Part shown: positions 32,701-45,012 of the stretch, piece after piece
Layout of the letters: every line of letters begins with the position of its first letter
Numbering within the stretch: position 1 is the stretch's first letter
Source of the DNA: Tetracladium setigerum
Taxonomy: Eukaryota; Ascomycota; Leotiomycetes; Helotiales
Direction: 5' to 3'
Length of the DNA: 64,000 nt
Assembly: GCA_031472005.1 (NCBI GenBank)
Contig: PZJY01000013.1
Span: 744,001 to 808,000, forward strand
Made by a program: the position numbers and the translations under genes
The notes under the pieces: generated by a model
Databases searched by the model: none
What the model was told of the DNA's origin: nothing
Seen by the model: only the letters and a program-made list of their open reading frames with translations

Positions 32701-35700
32701 TCGACGACGGGAATGTTGGATTCATCTCCACCATAAAGGTATTGAGTGAGACCAACAATGTGTTTTTCATGAATACCATCAAGAATCTCCTTGATGGGCT
32801 CGTCAACAATCTTCGAGTACTTGACGGCGGTTGGACCTTGCAAGATACATGTACGGCCGACATCTTGACCCATAACAGCCTCGAGATCTTCCGATTGCCA
32901 GAGGGAATCCTTCTTGAAGAAGAGCTCAAAGTTCTCATCCAAAGATGGGACGAAGGTAGTTGGCTTCTGACCTCTGCGCTGACACAGGAGGAGGAAGTGC
33001 TGAACATCTTGAGCGTTGATCAATTGATCTTCAGCATCTGGGTATGCAGACAGGATTCGCTTAACGGTCGAGTATGGCTCCTCGAGCTCGGAATAGCTTT
33101 GAAGCAGGGATGGCTTTCCGCTGTCGACAGTGAAACGCTCTTCAACACGGCGGATGAAATCGCCAACCAACTTTTGGTGAGATTTGTCGATCCAGCGAGC
33201 TTCGTGCTTGACGTAGAGGAGGTCGACCATTCGGCGAACGACCTCGGCGTAGGTCATATCCTCGAGATCAACTGTCTCTCCAGCCTTGTTCTTTCCGAAC
33301 CAGACCTTTTGGAAATCGTCATTGAGCTTCTTGATGATGTACTCGCGGTTCTTCTTCAACTCGGCGACACGCTTCTCCTTGGGCAAGCTGAAAATTTTGG
33401 CATCCATCTCGGCCCAGAACTTGACACCGCGGGTAGCCAGCTTGTGAATTGGCTCACCCATCTCGGATCGGACGGTGATAACGCCTCCAGCTGGGCCCTT
33501 GTAGGTCTTCTCCCACTGGCTCTCATCAAGACCTTCGGCCTCAGTGATGGCCTTCTTAGCATTCTTGCTAGTGTGAGCCTCCTTCGCGGTCATCATACGA
33601 CTACCGAAGAGAACACCATCGAAAGGCATTGGTGGGTAACCAAACTTGCCGGACCAAGCACCAGTGAGGTAAGGGTAGGTATCCTCAGCACCTCCGAAGC
33701 CACTTCCAGCGACGAGAATGAGGTTGTCACATCTTCTAATGCGGGAGTACATTTGGAGAACTGGTTGATGGAAATCCTCATAAGAGTGATGTCCACCACC
33801 ACGTCCACCAGTCCATTGGAGGATGACTGGGAAATTTGGGTTTGCTTTCGCGATGTTGATGACGGATTGAATGGCCTCGACCGATCCGGGCTTGAAGGAG
33901 ATGTGCTTTAATCCAAGCGTCTCAATGTACTCTTGGGCAACCTCGATGGATGGGACACCGGCTCCGATCGTGAGACCCTCAATTGGCACGCCCTCCGAGC
34001 GAAGTTGGCCGAGAAGAGGAATCTGCCATTGCATGGCACGTGGGTTGACGTAGATCAAGTTGACGGTAATACCACGACCAGCGGGAGTGGCATTCTCAAT
34101 CTTGCGGATGGCTGCAGTCATGGTTTTGGCGTCGTAGTATCCACCGCCACCCAACTCAATTTGGTAACCAGCGTTCATGGTCGCGGAAACAAAGTCCCAA
34201 GGAACTGTGCAAGGTGTCATACCAGCAACCACAATTGGAGGAACACCGAGAAGTCGACTCATCTTGGTGTCAACAAAGGTTTGTCCATCAGAGGTTTTGA
34301 CGAGGCGAGGGCCATGCTCCTTGACCCAATCGACCGCATACTTAACGGCGTTTTCCTCATCGCGATCAAACAACTCTGGCTTGTAACCAACTTCTGGCAC
34401 GGTGCCCTCAATGGCACCAGCCAAAATGATTCGGACACCAGTTCCGTCCTTGTTACGGCTGGTCAAAACACCAAGACCAGAGACCCCACCTGGACCGAAA
34501 TCGAGGATGTGAGTTGCGCCGGGGAAGACGGTGGCCTTCTCCCAGTTGACAGGGTCGTGTGTGATGAGACGAATGAGTGTTGGCACAACATTGCCACTGA
34601 CTTCTTCTCTCAAGTCCTTTCCAGTGTTGGTATCGAAAACTGGAATGCCCAAGTCCTTGCTGTCGATCACCACATCCTTGAGATCCTCATCGATATGGGT
34701 CGTTGCATCAGCGAGGTACTGGCTGTGGAATGGAGCAGTAATGGGCAAGAATCTGTTCACAAATCGCACCTTTCGGTCGGTGAATGGGATTTTGGTCTGG
34801 TCGAGTCCGGTTGGGGCCTTGACTTTGCGGAGTTGCAAATTCAAACCATAGAGGGAGATTGGAGGACCAGTCACCACCATATTGCGAGCGCTGTTGATGA
34901 GGGAAATGGAAATGTGGCGATCTTCAGGGAGGTATTTGTTGGTCGCATCAATGTGCTCTTGCACCTGCTTTTGTGACAAATCGCGAATACTCAGCATAGG
35001 AGTGGGGGACCCTTCGCCATTGTCAATGGAATCTTGCAGAGTGGTGGGAGCCAGAGAGGTTTTGGGGTAAGTCTGCTGGCTGCGGGATCCAATCCAGAAG
35101 AGAATGGTGAGAGCAGAGACGGCAATCTTCTCAAAAGATTCCCAAGAGTCTGCTGCAGATGTGGCAGCTGCCAACACAACACCTTGAGAGTGACCGGTTG
35201 TTCCACTGATTCTCTCTCTGAATTGACCGGGTGTAAGACCGAGAACTTTGCAAGTAACGGTATAATGCGCAAGTTGGACCAATCCAATGAGGGGGAGCTG
35301 ACAGGTGCGGAAACCATGTAGTCAACATCTGGAGTAGTCTCGGCGTCATTGAGCCAAGCCATGACATCCAGTCCTTTGGGATACAATTTCTCTGCCTTTG
35401 GATCTCTTGACAGAGTCTGCAAAAGCTCGGCTGAGGAAGTAATTAATTCCTCTACGAATGAAGGATATGTCTTGTAGACTTCCCGCAGCTCGTCAAAGTA
35501 TTCCTCAATGTTACCCTGACCACCGAAAACACTGTAAACCTTGGTGTCCAAATTATCGTCATCCGCAGCACGGAAGAGGGCAGATTCGTGGGGTCGAATT
35601 GCTCGGTTGCTTGCAGCACGAGCGGCATAGTAGCTTCGGACGACCTCCAATTTCTTGGTGTCAATGCCTGGCAGAGTGGCCACCAAGGCATGGACTTCGT

Positions 35701-36046
35701 TTCCTCTCAGGAATGCCCGCTCAAACTCGTTGAGCACAATCTTGAGCACTTCCTCGTATGAGCCCTGGGCATCATCCTCGCCTTCATCGACATCTTGTGC
35801 TACATAACCGAGATATCGAGCGACGAGTTCTGGCACGGAGGAGGGCTCGTCATCTTGGGCGAGCTCGTCGGTTGGGCGGGAGGGAGGCCGAGAAACGCTC
35901 CTTGATCTGGGAAGCGTGGAAATGGAGGTTTGTGGGTATCAAGAAAGAGTGCTCGAGGGAGCCATGTGTGAGGACCAATGGTCGGAGGGAGGAGGAGGAT
36001 CGTGGTGTTGAGACGCCCGTCTGGGGCCAGTCGAAGTTCCGTACAT
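29702..36046 (-). CDS. FAS1: Fatty acid synthase subunit beta, four frame breaks
   Basis: Read from ATG at 36046 (MYGTSTGP) to a stop at 29702, with one intron at 30807-30853; about 2100 residues, the usual length. Domain order matches fungal FAS beta: acetyltransferase with GTTGHSQGVVLAAA (near 35190), enoyl reductase with GSGFGGAEDTYPYLTG (near 33690), dehydratase and hot-dog region (about 32.3-31.0 kb), and malonyl/palmitoyl transferase with VFTGQGSQEQGMGMELY and AGHSLGEYSALAAL (near 30490). It makes cytosolic fatty acids together with FAS2. The frame is broken at 36023-36026 (one C missing on the coding strand), 35874-35876 (one base extra or two missing), 35291-35296 (one missing) and 30154-30155 (one missing). 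The protein sequence is otherwise closely conserved, so the breaks look like sequencing errors rather than decay. Confidence 0.95.
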
Positions 36047-38626
36047 GGTGAAGGGGTTATGTGCGGGAGGCAATTAAATGGTCTCTGTGCAGACACACCG
36101 GGTCAGTTATTCGATTTTTGTGTTTTTTTTTGTTCAGAGATTTGGAGCTATAGATGGCAGTACTTACTGGATATTCCACTCCAGAAACTCAATGAAGAGC
36201 AGGAGTAAAGGGAAAGCGGAATTCCTAGCTGCGAGGAGCAAGTGCGGTTGTAGTAGTAGTGGTGTTGGGTATTCCGGAGACAAATCTTTTGTTGGCCGTG
36301 TCTAGTGAAAAGCGCAACAGTCTATGAGGATTGGGAGAATAAAGGAAGGTTGAGGTAAAGAGGGATGGAGGGATGGAGGGAGATGGGGTATTGAAGCAGG
36401 TTTGAAGGACACTGCGGTTTATGTGAATGTTCAAAGGAGGAGGAAGGGAGGAGGAAGTACAATTGGGGAAGATTGGGGGAGTTGGTAAAGTTTTGAGGAC
36501 GAGGGAATGCACGGGATGGAGGGATGGATGGGGATGGAATAATGCGGTGACCCCAAGCAAGAAAACAGCTACTACTGTGCTTCACCACCACACACAACTT
36601 TCACCCTTCCCTCTCTCGCTATCCACCGGCTGGCTCCTGTTGCAGCTCCATCGCTCTCAACAACGCTCGCCAGAATTTGGGGACCCACTCAACCCATACC
36701 ATGCGTTTTAGCGTGGGCAGGCGTGTTCAGGGTGCACTTTCTGTTGGGGCGCAGATCGTCTGTTACCTGCCTGCATACCCGCCACAGCCCGGCTCCGGGG
36801 TATGTGATTGGCAGCGAGGGGACACTCCCGCCGACAAGCGAGGAAAGATGTTGAACAGACTGGAGTCTGGGAGAGGGCTCAAGGGGGTTGAAGGCATTTC
36901 ACTTTAGATCAAGGGATCAAGGATAGAGACATACATGGAATCATGGCACGTGGATTGCTAATAATCAGGCCATTATTTACTGGCTGCTGCATCCATTCAT
37001 TGATGATGTGGCTGTTAATGTTTGCATTATTTTATTAATTCTTTGAACATTATGGTAAATCAATCAATTGTTTACATTACATTACATGGCAGGGGGGGAC
37101 AAGGGTACGTTGCCTGCCAAGAAAAGGGGAGATTTCTCGGATGTGCGCTCCCAGCATTCATTCATTCACTGATTGGGAAGACTCGACTCTCCTCCGTACA
37201 GTAGGCATCTTTTGCAGAGGGATCGATCCGTGAAGTGTTGAAAGTCGAGATGCTCTTATCTCTGAAACTCACTCACGCCTGATTGACTTTGCAGCTTGTT
37301 TCATCCTTTCTTATCCGACGACGCCTTATCCGCCTACAGTAGCTTGATCATCATCATTGTTGACATCTTTGTTGATATCGCGCGGCAAAAAGGAAGTGAC
37401 AGCCTTCTCCAGCCCTATGCCGCTACAGCGTGGGACAAGGACTTTGATTTTGCAGGAAATAATGATCGATGATGGATGGATTATTGACGATGAAATAATG
37501 ACACAAAGCATCTGCATGCACACATCACATCTTCTCTCTGTCCAGCCCAAAGTACAAGTGGTGTCCTTTGTCGTATTTTCTCTCGTTCAATTGTCTGTCG
37601 TTTCGTCCATTCCCTTCCCTTCTTCTTCCGCCTCGCCCCCTTTGGTCCGGCAAGACAAGGCTGCGTGGCCGGCGAGGGGCACTGTGATTAATTCCGTCAC
37701 TTTCTCGTAATCGCGTAGCCGTGCAGATTGGGTGAGATGCGCTCTTTGCGTAGCCGCCTCTCACCAGATGAGGATCGATATCGTCATGCATACGCACGCT
37801 ATCATACTACGGAGTATGGCATTTAGTTGCGTGGGATAAGCAAAAGTAAAGGTAGTACTGTGAATAGGCAGCATGCGGTCTTGCGGTCTTGCGGTCTTTT
37901 GTTGGTGATGTACTCCTGCAAAGTACGGTAGCCTTCAAACTTTCCCCAGCCGTGAGCTCCGGCAACGAGGGACCCAAGTATGCACAGGGGTATACCTCGG
38001 GCTAGACCCAACCGGGCTAGCCGCACTGCCGACTCGTTGGGAGAGCTCCCCAAAAAATGAGCCGTTGAATACAACGAAAAAGGCGAAGGGAAGGGAAGGG
38101 GAACGGATCCTCATCCACCAAAAACAAGTCCATCCATCCACCATCCACACCTCCAACACCACCACTTTTTTCAAGGGCAGTCGCCGGACTAGACAAGACT
38201 TTCGCTTCGCCCTTTACTTCTCCGCATCTGCCCATCATTCTCCCTCTCTCTCTCCCTCTACTACAACTTCATCTCCTCCTCCTCCTCCTCTCCACTCCCA
38301 ATTCATCTCAACTCCCTCCTTGCGTGTATCCCAATTCTACTTGATACACAAATACCACCCTCCCTCTCCCACATTTAATTTCGACCCATTGCTGCTTCCT
38401 CCACATCTCCTCCCCCCAGCAAAAAAAAGAGTTGAATACTCGAATACACGACCACAACAACTACACACCTCTTCCTTCTCTTCTGCAGCTCCGAATCTTC
38501 TCCTGCAGAATCACCAACTTCCGAGTCTTCTCGATTACTGCTGCTGCTCTCTCTGTCTTTTGTTAAATATACCCACCTCGATTCAGTAATACCAGTTCGT
38601 CTCCGGACGCCCAACTCCTACCCAAA
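36047..38626. promoter_or_regulatory. Shared FAS1/FAS2 divergent intergenic region
   Basis: About 2.58 kb separate the two start codons, so both subunit genes are probably controlled from here. The FAS2 side has a long C/T-rich leader (about 38220-38600). The FAS1 side has G/A-rich sequence on the plus strand, equally pyrimidine-rich on its coding strand. One CCTCGG at 37995 matches the core reported for the FarA/FarB fatty-acid regulators of Aspergillus, but a single six-base match is weak. No gene is supported inside; scattered frames below 175 codons look like chance. Confidence 0.6.
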
Positions 38627-41600
38627 ATGCGTCCCGAAGTCGAGCAGGAGCTCGCTCACACCCTCCTGGTCGAGCTGTTGGCCTACCAATTTGCATCGCC
38701 CGTCAGATGGATTGAAACACAAGATGTCATTCTCGCCGAGAAGACGACCGAGAGAATTGTCGAGATTGGTCCGGCCGATACCCTGGGTGTGATGGCCAAA
38801 CGAACTCTCGCATCTAAGTACGAAGCATACGACGCCGCAAAGTCCGTTCAGCGTCAAATTCTCTGTTACAACAAGGACGCAAAGGAGATCTACTACGACG
38901 TGGATCCCGTCGAAGATGAGCCGGCGCCAGCAGCGAGCGAGTCTGCTCCCGCCGCCTCGGCCCCAGCCGCCGGAGCTGCCCCCGTGGCTTTCACACCAGC
39001 TCCATCCGGCGCAGGACCTGCAGCACAAGTTCCAGATGCTCCAGTCGGTGCTTTAGATATCGTACGAGCATTGGTCGCTCAAAAGCTTAAGAAACCGCTC
39101 TTGGAAATCCCATTGAGCAAGGCAATTAAAGATCTCGTTGGAGGTGAGTAAAGAAATTCAAAACTACCCAAGAACCAAAATCGTAGCTAACCATTATTTT
39201 CCATGCAGGTAAATCTACACTTCAAAATGAAATTCTCGGTGATTTGGGCAAGGAATTTGGATCGACACCAGAAAAGCCAGAAGATACCCCTCTCGATGAG
39301 TTAGGAGCAGCCATGCAGGCCACATTCAACGGCCAACTCGGAAAACAATCTTCTTCCCTGATTGCTCGCCTCATTTCCTCCAAGATGCCCGGTGGCTTCA
39401 ACATCACAACCGCTCGTAAATACCTGGAGACTAGGTGGGGTCTCGCTTCTGGCAGACAGGATGGTGTTTTGTTGCTGGCCTTGACCATGGAGCCTCCAGC
39501 TCGTCTTGGTGCCGAGAACGACGCAAAAGCCTTCCTCGACGAAGTTTCGAATAAATATGCCGCCAATGCAGGTATCAGTCTGTCAGCACCAGCTGCTGGT
39601 GGGGATGCTGGCGCTGGTGGAGCAGGAATGATGATGGATCCAGCGGCGATCGATGCCCTCACCAAAGACCAAAGAGCACTTTTCAAGCAACAACTCGAAC
39701 TTTTCGCCAGATACTTGAAGATGGATCTCAGGGCCGGCGACAAGGCATTCATTGGTTCTCAAGAGTCGCAAGCCGCTCTGCAAGCACAATTGGACCTCTG
39801 GAATGTTGAGCATGGCGAATTCTACGCTTCGGGTATTGAGCCATTGTTCAGCTCTCTCAAAGCCAGAGTCTACGATTCATCCTGGAATTGGGCACGACAA
39901 GATGCCTTGACCATGTTCTATGATATCATTTTCGGTCGCCTCAAGGCCGTTGATCGAGAAATCGTCAGCCAGTGCATTCGAATCATGAACCGCTCAAATC
40001 CAACGCTCATTGACTATATGCAATACCACATCGACCACTGCCCAACCGAGCGAGGCGAGACATACAAATTGGCAAAGGAGCTCGGTCAACAGCTGATCGA
40101 CAACTGCAAAGAGGTCCTCGACACTCCTCCAGCATACAAAGATGTCCATGTCCCAACCGGTCCACAGACAACAATCGACGCCCGTGGTAACTTGGAGTAT
40201 GCGGAAGTCCCACGTACTTCAGTGCGCAAGCTGGAACACTACGTCAAGGAAATGGCTGATGGAGGCAAGATCTCGGAGTATGGCAACCGAACCAAGGTTC
40301 AAAACGATCTCGGCCGTATCTACAAGTTGATCAAGCAGCAGCACAAGCTCTCCAAGACATCCCAACTTCAAATCAAGCAATTATATGGCGATGTCATCCG
40401 ATCGTTGGCCATGAGCGAAGGTCAAATCATGCCCAAGGAGTCTAACGGCAAGATCAATGGCCATGCTAAGAAGCCAGCAAAGGCACCCAAGTCCGGCAAG
40501 ATTGAGACCATTCCCTTCCTCCACTTGAAGAGAAAGGATGAGCACGGCTGGGAGTACAGCAAAAAGCTTACTGGCTTGTACCTCGACGGATTAGCAGAGG
40601 CTGCCAAGTCCGGTGTCACCTTCCAAGGCAAGAACGCTTTGATGACCGGTGCTGGAGCTGGCTCCATTGGCGCTGAGGTTCTTCAAGGTCTTATCAGTGG
40701 TGGTGCTAAGGTCGTCGTTACCACTAGTCGCTTCTCCGAGAGGTGACCGAGTATTATCAGTCCATGTATGCTCGATATGGTTCGCGTGGATCTCAGCTCA
40801 TCGTTGTTCCCTTCAACCAAGGGAGCAAGCAGGATGTCGAGGCTTTGATCGATTACATCTACGATCCCAAGACGGGTCTTGGATGGGATTTGGACTATGT
40901 CGTTCCATTTGCTGCCATCCCCGAGAATGGACGTGAGATTGACAGCATTGACTCCAAGTCTGAGCTTGCACATCGTATCATGTTGACGAACTTGATCCGT
41001 CTCCTTGGTGCCATCAAATCACAAAAGGCTGCCCGTGGCTTCGAGACTCGACCAGCACAAGTTCTCTTGCCATTGTCACCTAACCACGGTACTTTCGGTA
41101 ACGATGGTCTCTATTCCGAGTCCAAGCTTGGTCTGGAGACTCTCTTCAACAGATGGCACTCTGAGAACTGGGCAAACTTCCTCACAATCTGCGGTGTCAT
41201 CATCGGATGGACTCGTGGTACTGGTTTGATGTCTGTCAATAACATCACAGCCCAAGGTGTTGAGGCTTACGGTGTCCGCACCTTCTCTCAAACTGAGATG
41301 GCTTTCAACTTGCTCGGTCTCATGTCCCCAGCCATTGTAGACTTGTGCCAACAGGAGCCAGTGTTTGCCGATCTCAACGGTGGTTTGCAATTCATTCCAG
41401 AGCTCAAGAACCTCATGTTCAAGCTCCGCAAAGACATCATGGAGACCAGCGAAGTCCGCCAGGCCGTCACCAAGGAGACCGCAATTGAGAACAAGATCGT
41501 CAACGGCGAGGACAACGAAGCCTTGTTCAAGAAGGTCAACATCGAACCACGTGCCAACATCAAGTTTGACTTCCCTGAGCTTCCAGACTGGAAGGATGAG

Positions 41601-44309
41601 ATCGAGCCCCTCAACGAGACCCTCAAGGGCATGGTGGATCTCGAGAAGGTTGTCGTCGTCACTGGATTCTCCGAGGTCGGTCCCTGGGGTAACTCCCGTA
41701 CCCGATGGGAGATGGAAGCATATGGCAAATTCTCTCTTGAAGGATGTGTTGAGATGGCTTGGATTATGGGTCTCATCCGCAACCACAACGGCCCAATCAA
41801 AGGCAAGCAATATTCTGGATGGGTTGATTTCAAGACTGGCGAGCCAGTCGACGACAAAGACATCAAGGGTAAATATGAGAAGCACATCTTGGAGCACTCT
41901 GGTATCCGTCTCATTGAACCTGAGCTTTTCGATGGCTACGACCCCAAGCAGAAGCATATGCTTCAAGAAGTCGTCATCGAGGAGGATCTCGAACCTTTCG
42001 AAACTTCCAAGGAGACTGCAGAGGAGTTCAGACATGAACACGGCGACAAGGCTGAGATCTTTGAGATTCCCGAGTCTGGCGAGTACTCTGTCCGCATGAA
42101 GAAGGGTGCCACCCTCATGATTCCAAAGGCTCTCAAGTTCGACCGCTTGGTTGCTGGTCAAATCCCAACAGGATGGAGTGCAAAGACATACGGTATCCCG
42201 ACGACATCATCTCTCAAGTCGATCCCGTCACTCTTTTCGTTCTCGTCTGCACAGTCGAGTCCCTTCTCGCGTCTGGTATTACCGACCCATACGAATTCTA
42301 CAAGTATGTTCACATCTCTGAAGTTGGCAACTGTGTCGGTTCCGGTATTGGTGGTGCAACAGCATTGAGGGGTATGTACAAGGATCGTTACTTGGACAAG
42401 CCAAAGCAGAAGGATATTCTTCAGGAGTCTTTCATCAACACAATGAGTGCCTGGGTGAACATGTTGCTCATGTCCTCCACCGGTCCCATCAAGACTCCTG
42501 TCGGTGCTTGTGCTACAGCTGTTGAGTCCATTGACATTGGTTATGAGACCATCGTTGAGGGCAAGGCTCGTGTATGCTTCGTCGGTGGTTTCGATGATTT
42601 CCAAGAGGAAGGATCCTACGAGTTCGCCAACATGAAGGCTACCAGCAACGCAGTCGAAGAAATGGCCCGTGGCCGCACACCAGGAGAGATGTCTCGACCA
42701 ACCACGACCACCAGAAATGGTTTCATGGAATCTCAAGGCTGCGGTATGCAAGTCATCATGACCGCCAAACTTGCGCTCGACATGGGTGTTCCCATTTACG
42801 GAATCATTGCCTTGACTACCACCGCCACTGACAAGATTGGTCGATCCGTTCCAGCTCCTGGCCAAGGTGTCCTGACTACCGCTCGTGAGAACGCTGGCAA
42901 GTTCCCATCGCCGCTTCTTGACATCAAATACCGTCGCCGTCAAGTTGAGCTTCGCAAGAAGAGCATCAAACAGTGGCAAGAGTCGGAGCTCGAGTATCTT
43001 CATGAGGAGGTTTCCGCCATGAAGTCTCAGGGCAGCGACTTCAACGAGACAGAGTACGCTCAAGATCGTGCACACCACATCGAGAAGGAGGCCGCTCGAC
43101 AGGAGAGTGACATGCTCAACAGCCTGGGCAACAACTTCTGGAAGAAAGATCCAACAATCGCTCCTCTCCGTGGTGCACTTGCCACCTGGGGCCTCACTAT
43201 CGACGATCTTGATGTTGCATCTTTCCACGGTACTTCTACCGTTGCCAACGACAAGAATGAGTCTTCTGTCATCTGTCAACAATTGAAGCATCTTGGTCGC
43301 TCGAAGGGTAATGCCTTGCTTGGTATCTTCCAGAAGTACCTTACTGGTCATCCCAAGGGTGCTGCTGGTGCCTGGATGTTCAACGGTGCTCTCCAAGTCC
43401 TCAACAGTGGTCTCGTCCCTGGCAACCGAAACGCCGACAACGTCGACCAAGTCATGGAGAAGTTTGAACAGATTGTCTACCCCAACCGAAGCATTCAGAC
43501 CGATGGTATCAAGGCTTTCTCTGTTACCTCTTTCGGTTTCGGTCAGAAGGGTGCTCAGGCAATTGGTATTCATCCCAAATACTTGTTCGCCACTCTGGAT
43601 GAAGCAACCTTCGACACCTACAGCGCTAAGGTCGAGGCACGACAAAAGAAGGCATACCGCTACTTCCACAACGGAATGATCACCAACACTCTGTTCGTTG
43701 CAAAGGATAACGCTCCATACAGCGATGCTCAACAAGGCGAGGTCTTCCTCAACCCAGATGCCCGAGTGTCCGTTGACAAGAAATCCGCTCTCCTCACATA
43801 TGCTCCCAACTTCGCCAAGAACATCCCAGACAAGTCCAAGAGCACCAAGCAGATTGTCGAGTCGCTGGCCAAGGGTGCTGCTACGGCCAACAACAAAGTG
43901 GGTGTCGATGTTGAAGACATCTCAGCCATCAACATTGAGAATGAGACTTTCATTGAGCGAAACTTCACCCCCAAGGAGCAAGCCTACTGCAACAAGGCAG
44001 CCCATCCTCAATCTTCGTATGCCGGAAAGTGGAGTGCCAAGGAGGCCGTCTTCAAGTCGCTTGGTGTGTCCAGCAAGGGCGCTGGTGCGCCACTGAGGGA
44101 TATTGAGATTATCAACAACGAGAGCGGCGCTCCCATTGTCTCTGTAAGTTTACCTGGAACCTTCTGCTGTGCTGAATACCTACTAATTTTTTTTTCAGCT
44201 CCACGGTGATGCAGCAGCAGCAGCGAAGAAGGTGGGTGTGAAGGAGATTACCATTTCCATCTCGCACTCTGACAGCCAAGCGATCGCGATTGCCGTTGCC
44301 ACGTTTTAG
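38627..44309 (+). CDS. FAS2: Fatty acid synthase subunit alpha, two frame breaks
   Basis: Three exons: 38627-39143, 39209-44143 and 44199-44309; about 1854 residues. The N-terminal part (MRPEVEQELAHTLLVELLAY) completes the transferase domain of the beta subunit. An Ala/Pro linker leads to the acyl carrier domain, whose phosphopantetheine serine is in LVGGKSTLQNEILGDLG, just after the first intron. Ketoreductase: TGAGAGSIGAEVLQGL (near 40650). Ketosynthase: GACATAVESIDIG (active Cys, near 42510) and FHGTSTVANDKNESSV. The C-terminal phosphopantetheinyl transferase has VGVDVEDISAIN and SSYAGKWSAKEAVFKSLG. One base is missing at about 40741, within SRFSE-VTEYYQSMYARYG, and one at the C run 42197-42199, within KTYGIP-DIISQVDP. 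Both look like sequencing deletions. Confidence 0.96.
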
Positions 44310-45012
44310 GTGGATGATGACACATTCTATGTACAAAGGGTGTTAACTACATGATTTTATTGAAGGGAAATTCGTTAATGGCGCTTTTTGTTTTTTTGCC
44401 GACATGTTCTATCGTGTTGTTTTGAAAGAATGGTTGGGAGTTTAATGAAAAGGCGAAGAAGAACAAGGAGACGAAGAAAGAGTTGATGATAGACAGGAGA
44501 TGAGTATATATCACGGAATAAATTTTAGACTTCATTCATTTTCCAAGTTTTACTCTTCGTCGTCTTCGTGCTGTGATGTTTGATGTGTGTCTTTAACAAA
44601 GCACAATGCCAAAGGGTTCAAGTTTGATATGTTTTTAAGGAGAACTTCATTGTTGCCACAAGCAAGGTCTGTACGGAGTTTCTATCGGCAAAACAAGTGT
44701 TCTATAAGAAAGTACAAAGCACACAGTCATGATGACGACTTTTTAACCTCTTCTCTTCGTCGCCATACACATATATGTCACTTTTAGAGTTCACTTCTCA
44801 CTTCTCACTTCTCACTTCACTTTCAAACATCTTCAAATGCAAGCAAGATAGACTCTCTCAACTGACCGGATCCACTTCTCAAGACCATCTTCATCCTTTC
44901 TTCAAAGCTCTCTCTGAAATACCAACCAACCCCCTTTGCAATCAATTTATTTTCTCTTTCCAACAGCATTTTATTTGCATTGCATTCATCGACAAAAGTA
45001 GGTAAGATCGAA
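44310..45012. other. Intergenic, FAS2 to BRE2
   Basis: No gene is supported. It contains the FAS2 3' untranslated region and the BRE2 promoter, with a seven-base tandem repeat (ACTTCTC, about four units) at 44791-44820. Confidence 0.5.

Noticed and set aside
30843..34976. Long plus-strand open frames (475, 389 and 347 codons) across FAS1
   Set aside because: They are antisense shadows of the FAS1 coding sequence for the same reason, with Leu/Val-rich translations and no family features.
36047..38626. A secondary-metabolite cluster around the FAS pair
   Set aside because: No polyketide synthase, P450, transporter or cluster regulator lies nearby; the neighbours are housekeeping or surface genes.
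40743..42173. Separate genes starting with GTG or ATG inside FAS2
   Set aside because: These apparent starts only follow the frame breaks at about 40741 and 42198; the protein continues the FAS alpha alignment without gap.
42158..43735. 525-codon open frame on the minus strand across FAS2
   Set aside because: It is the antisense of a highly conserved ketosynthase region with strong codon bias; bias of that kind keeps the opposite frame free of stops. The product shows no domain.
29702..44309. FAS1 and FAS2 as pseudogenes because of frame breaks
   Set aside because: All breaks are single-base changes in short runs, protein conservation is complete on both sides, and the same error type occurs in unrelated genes of the window.
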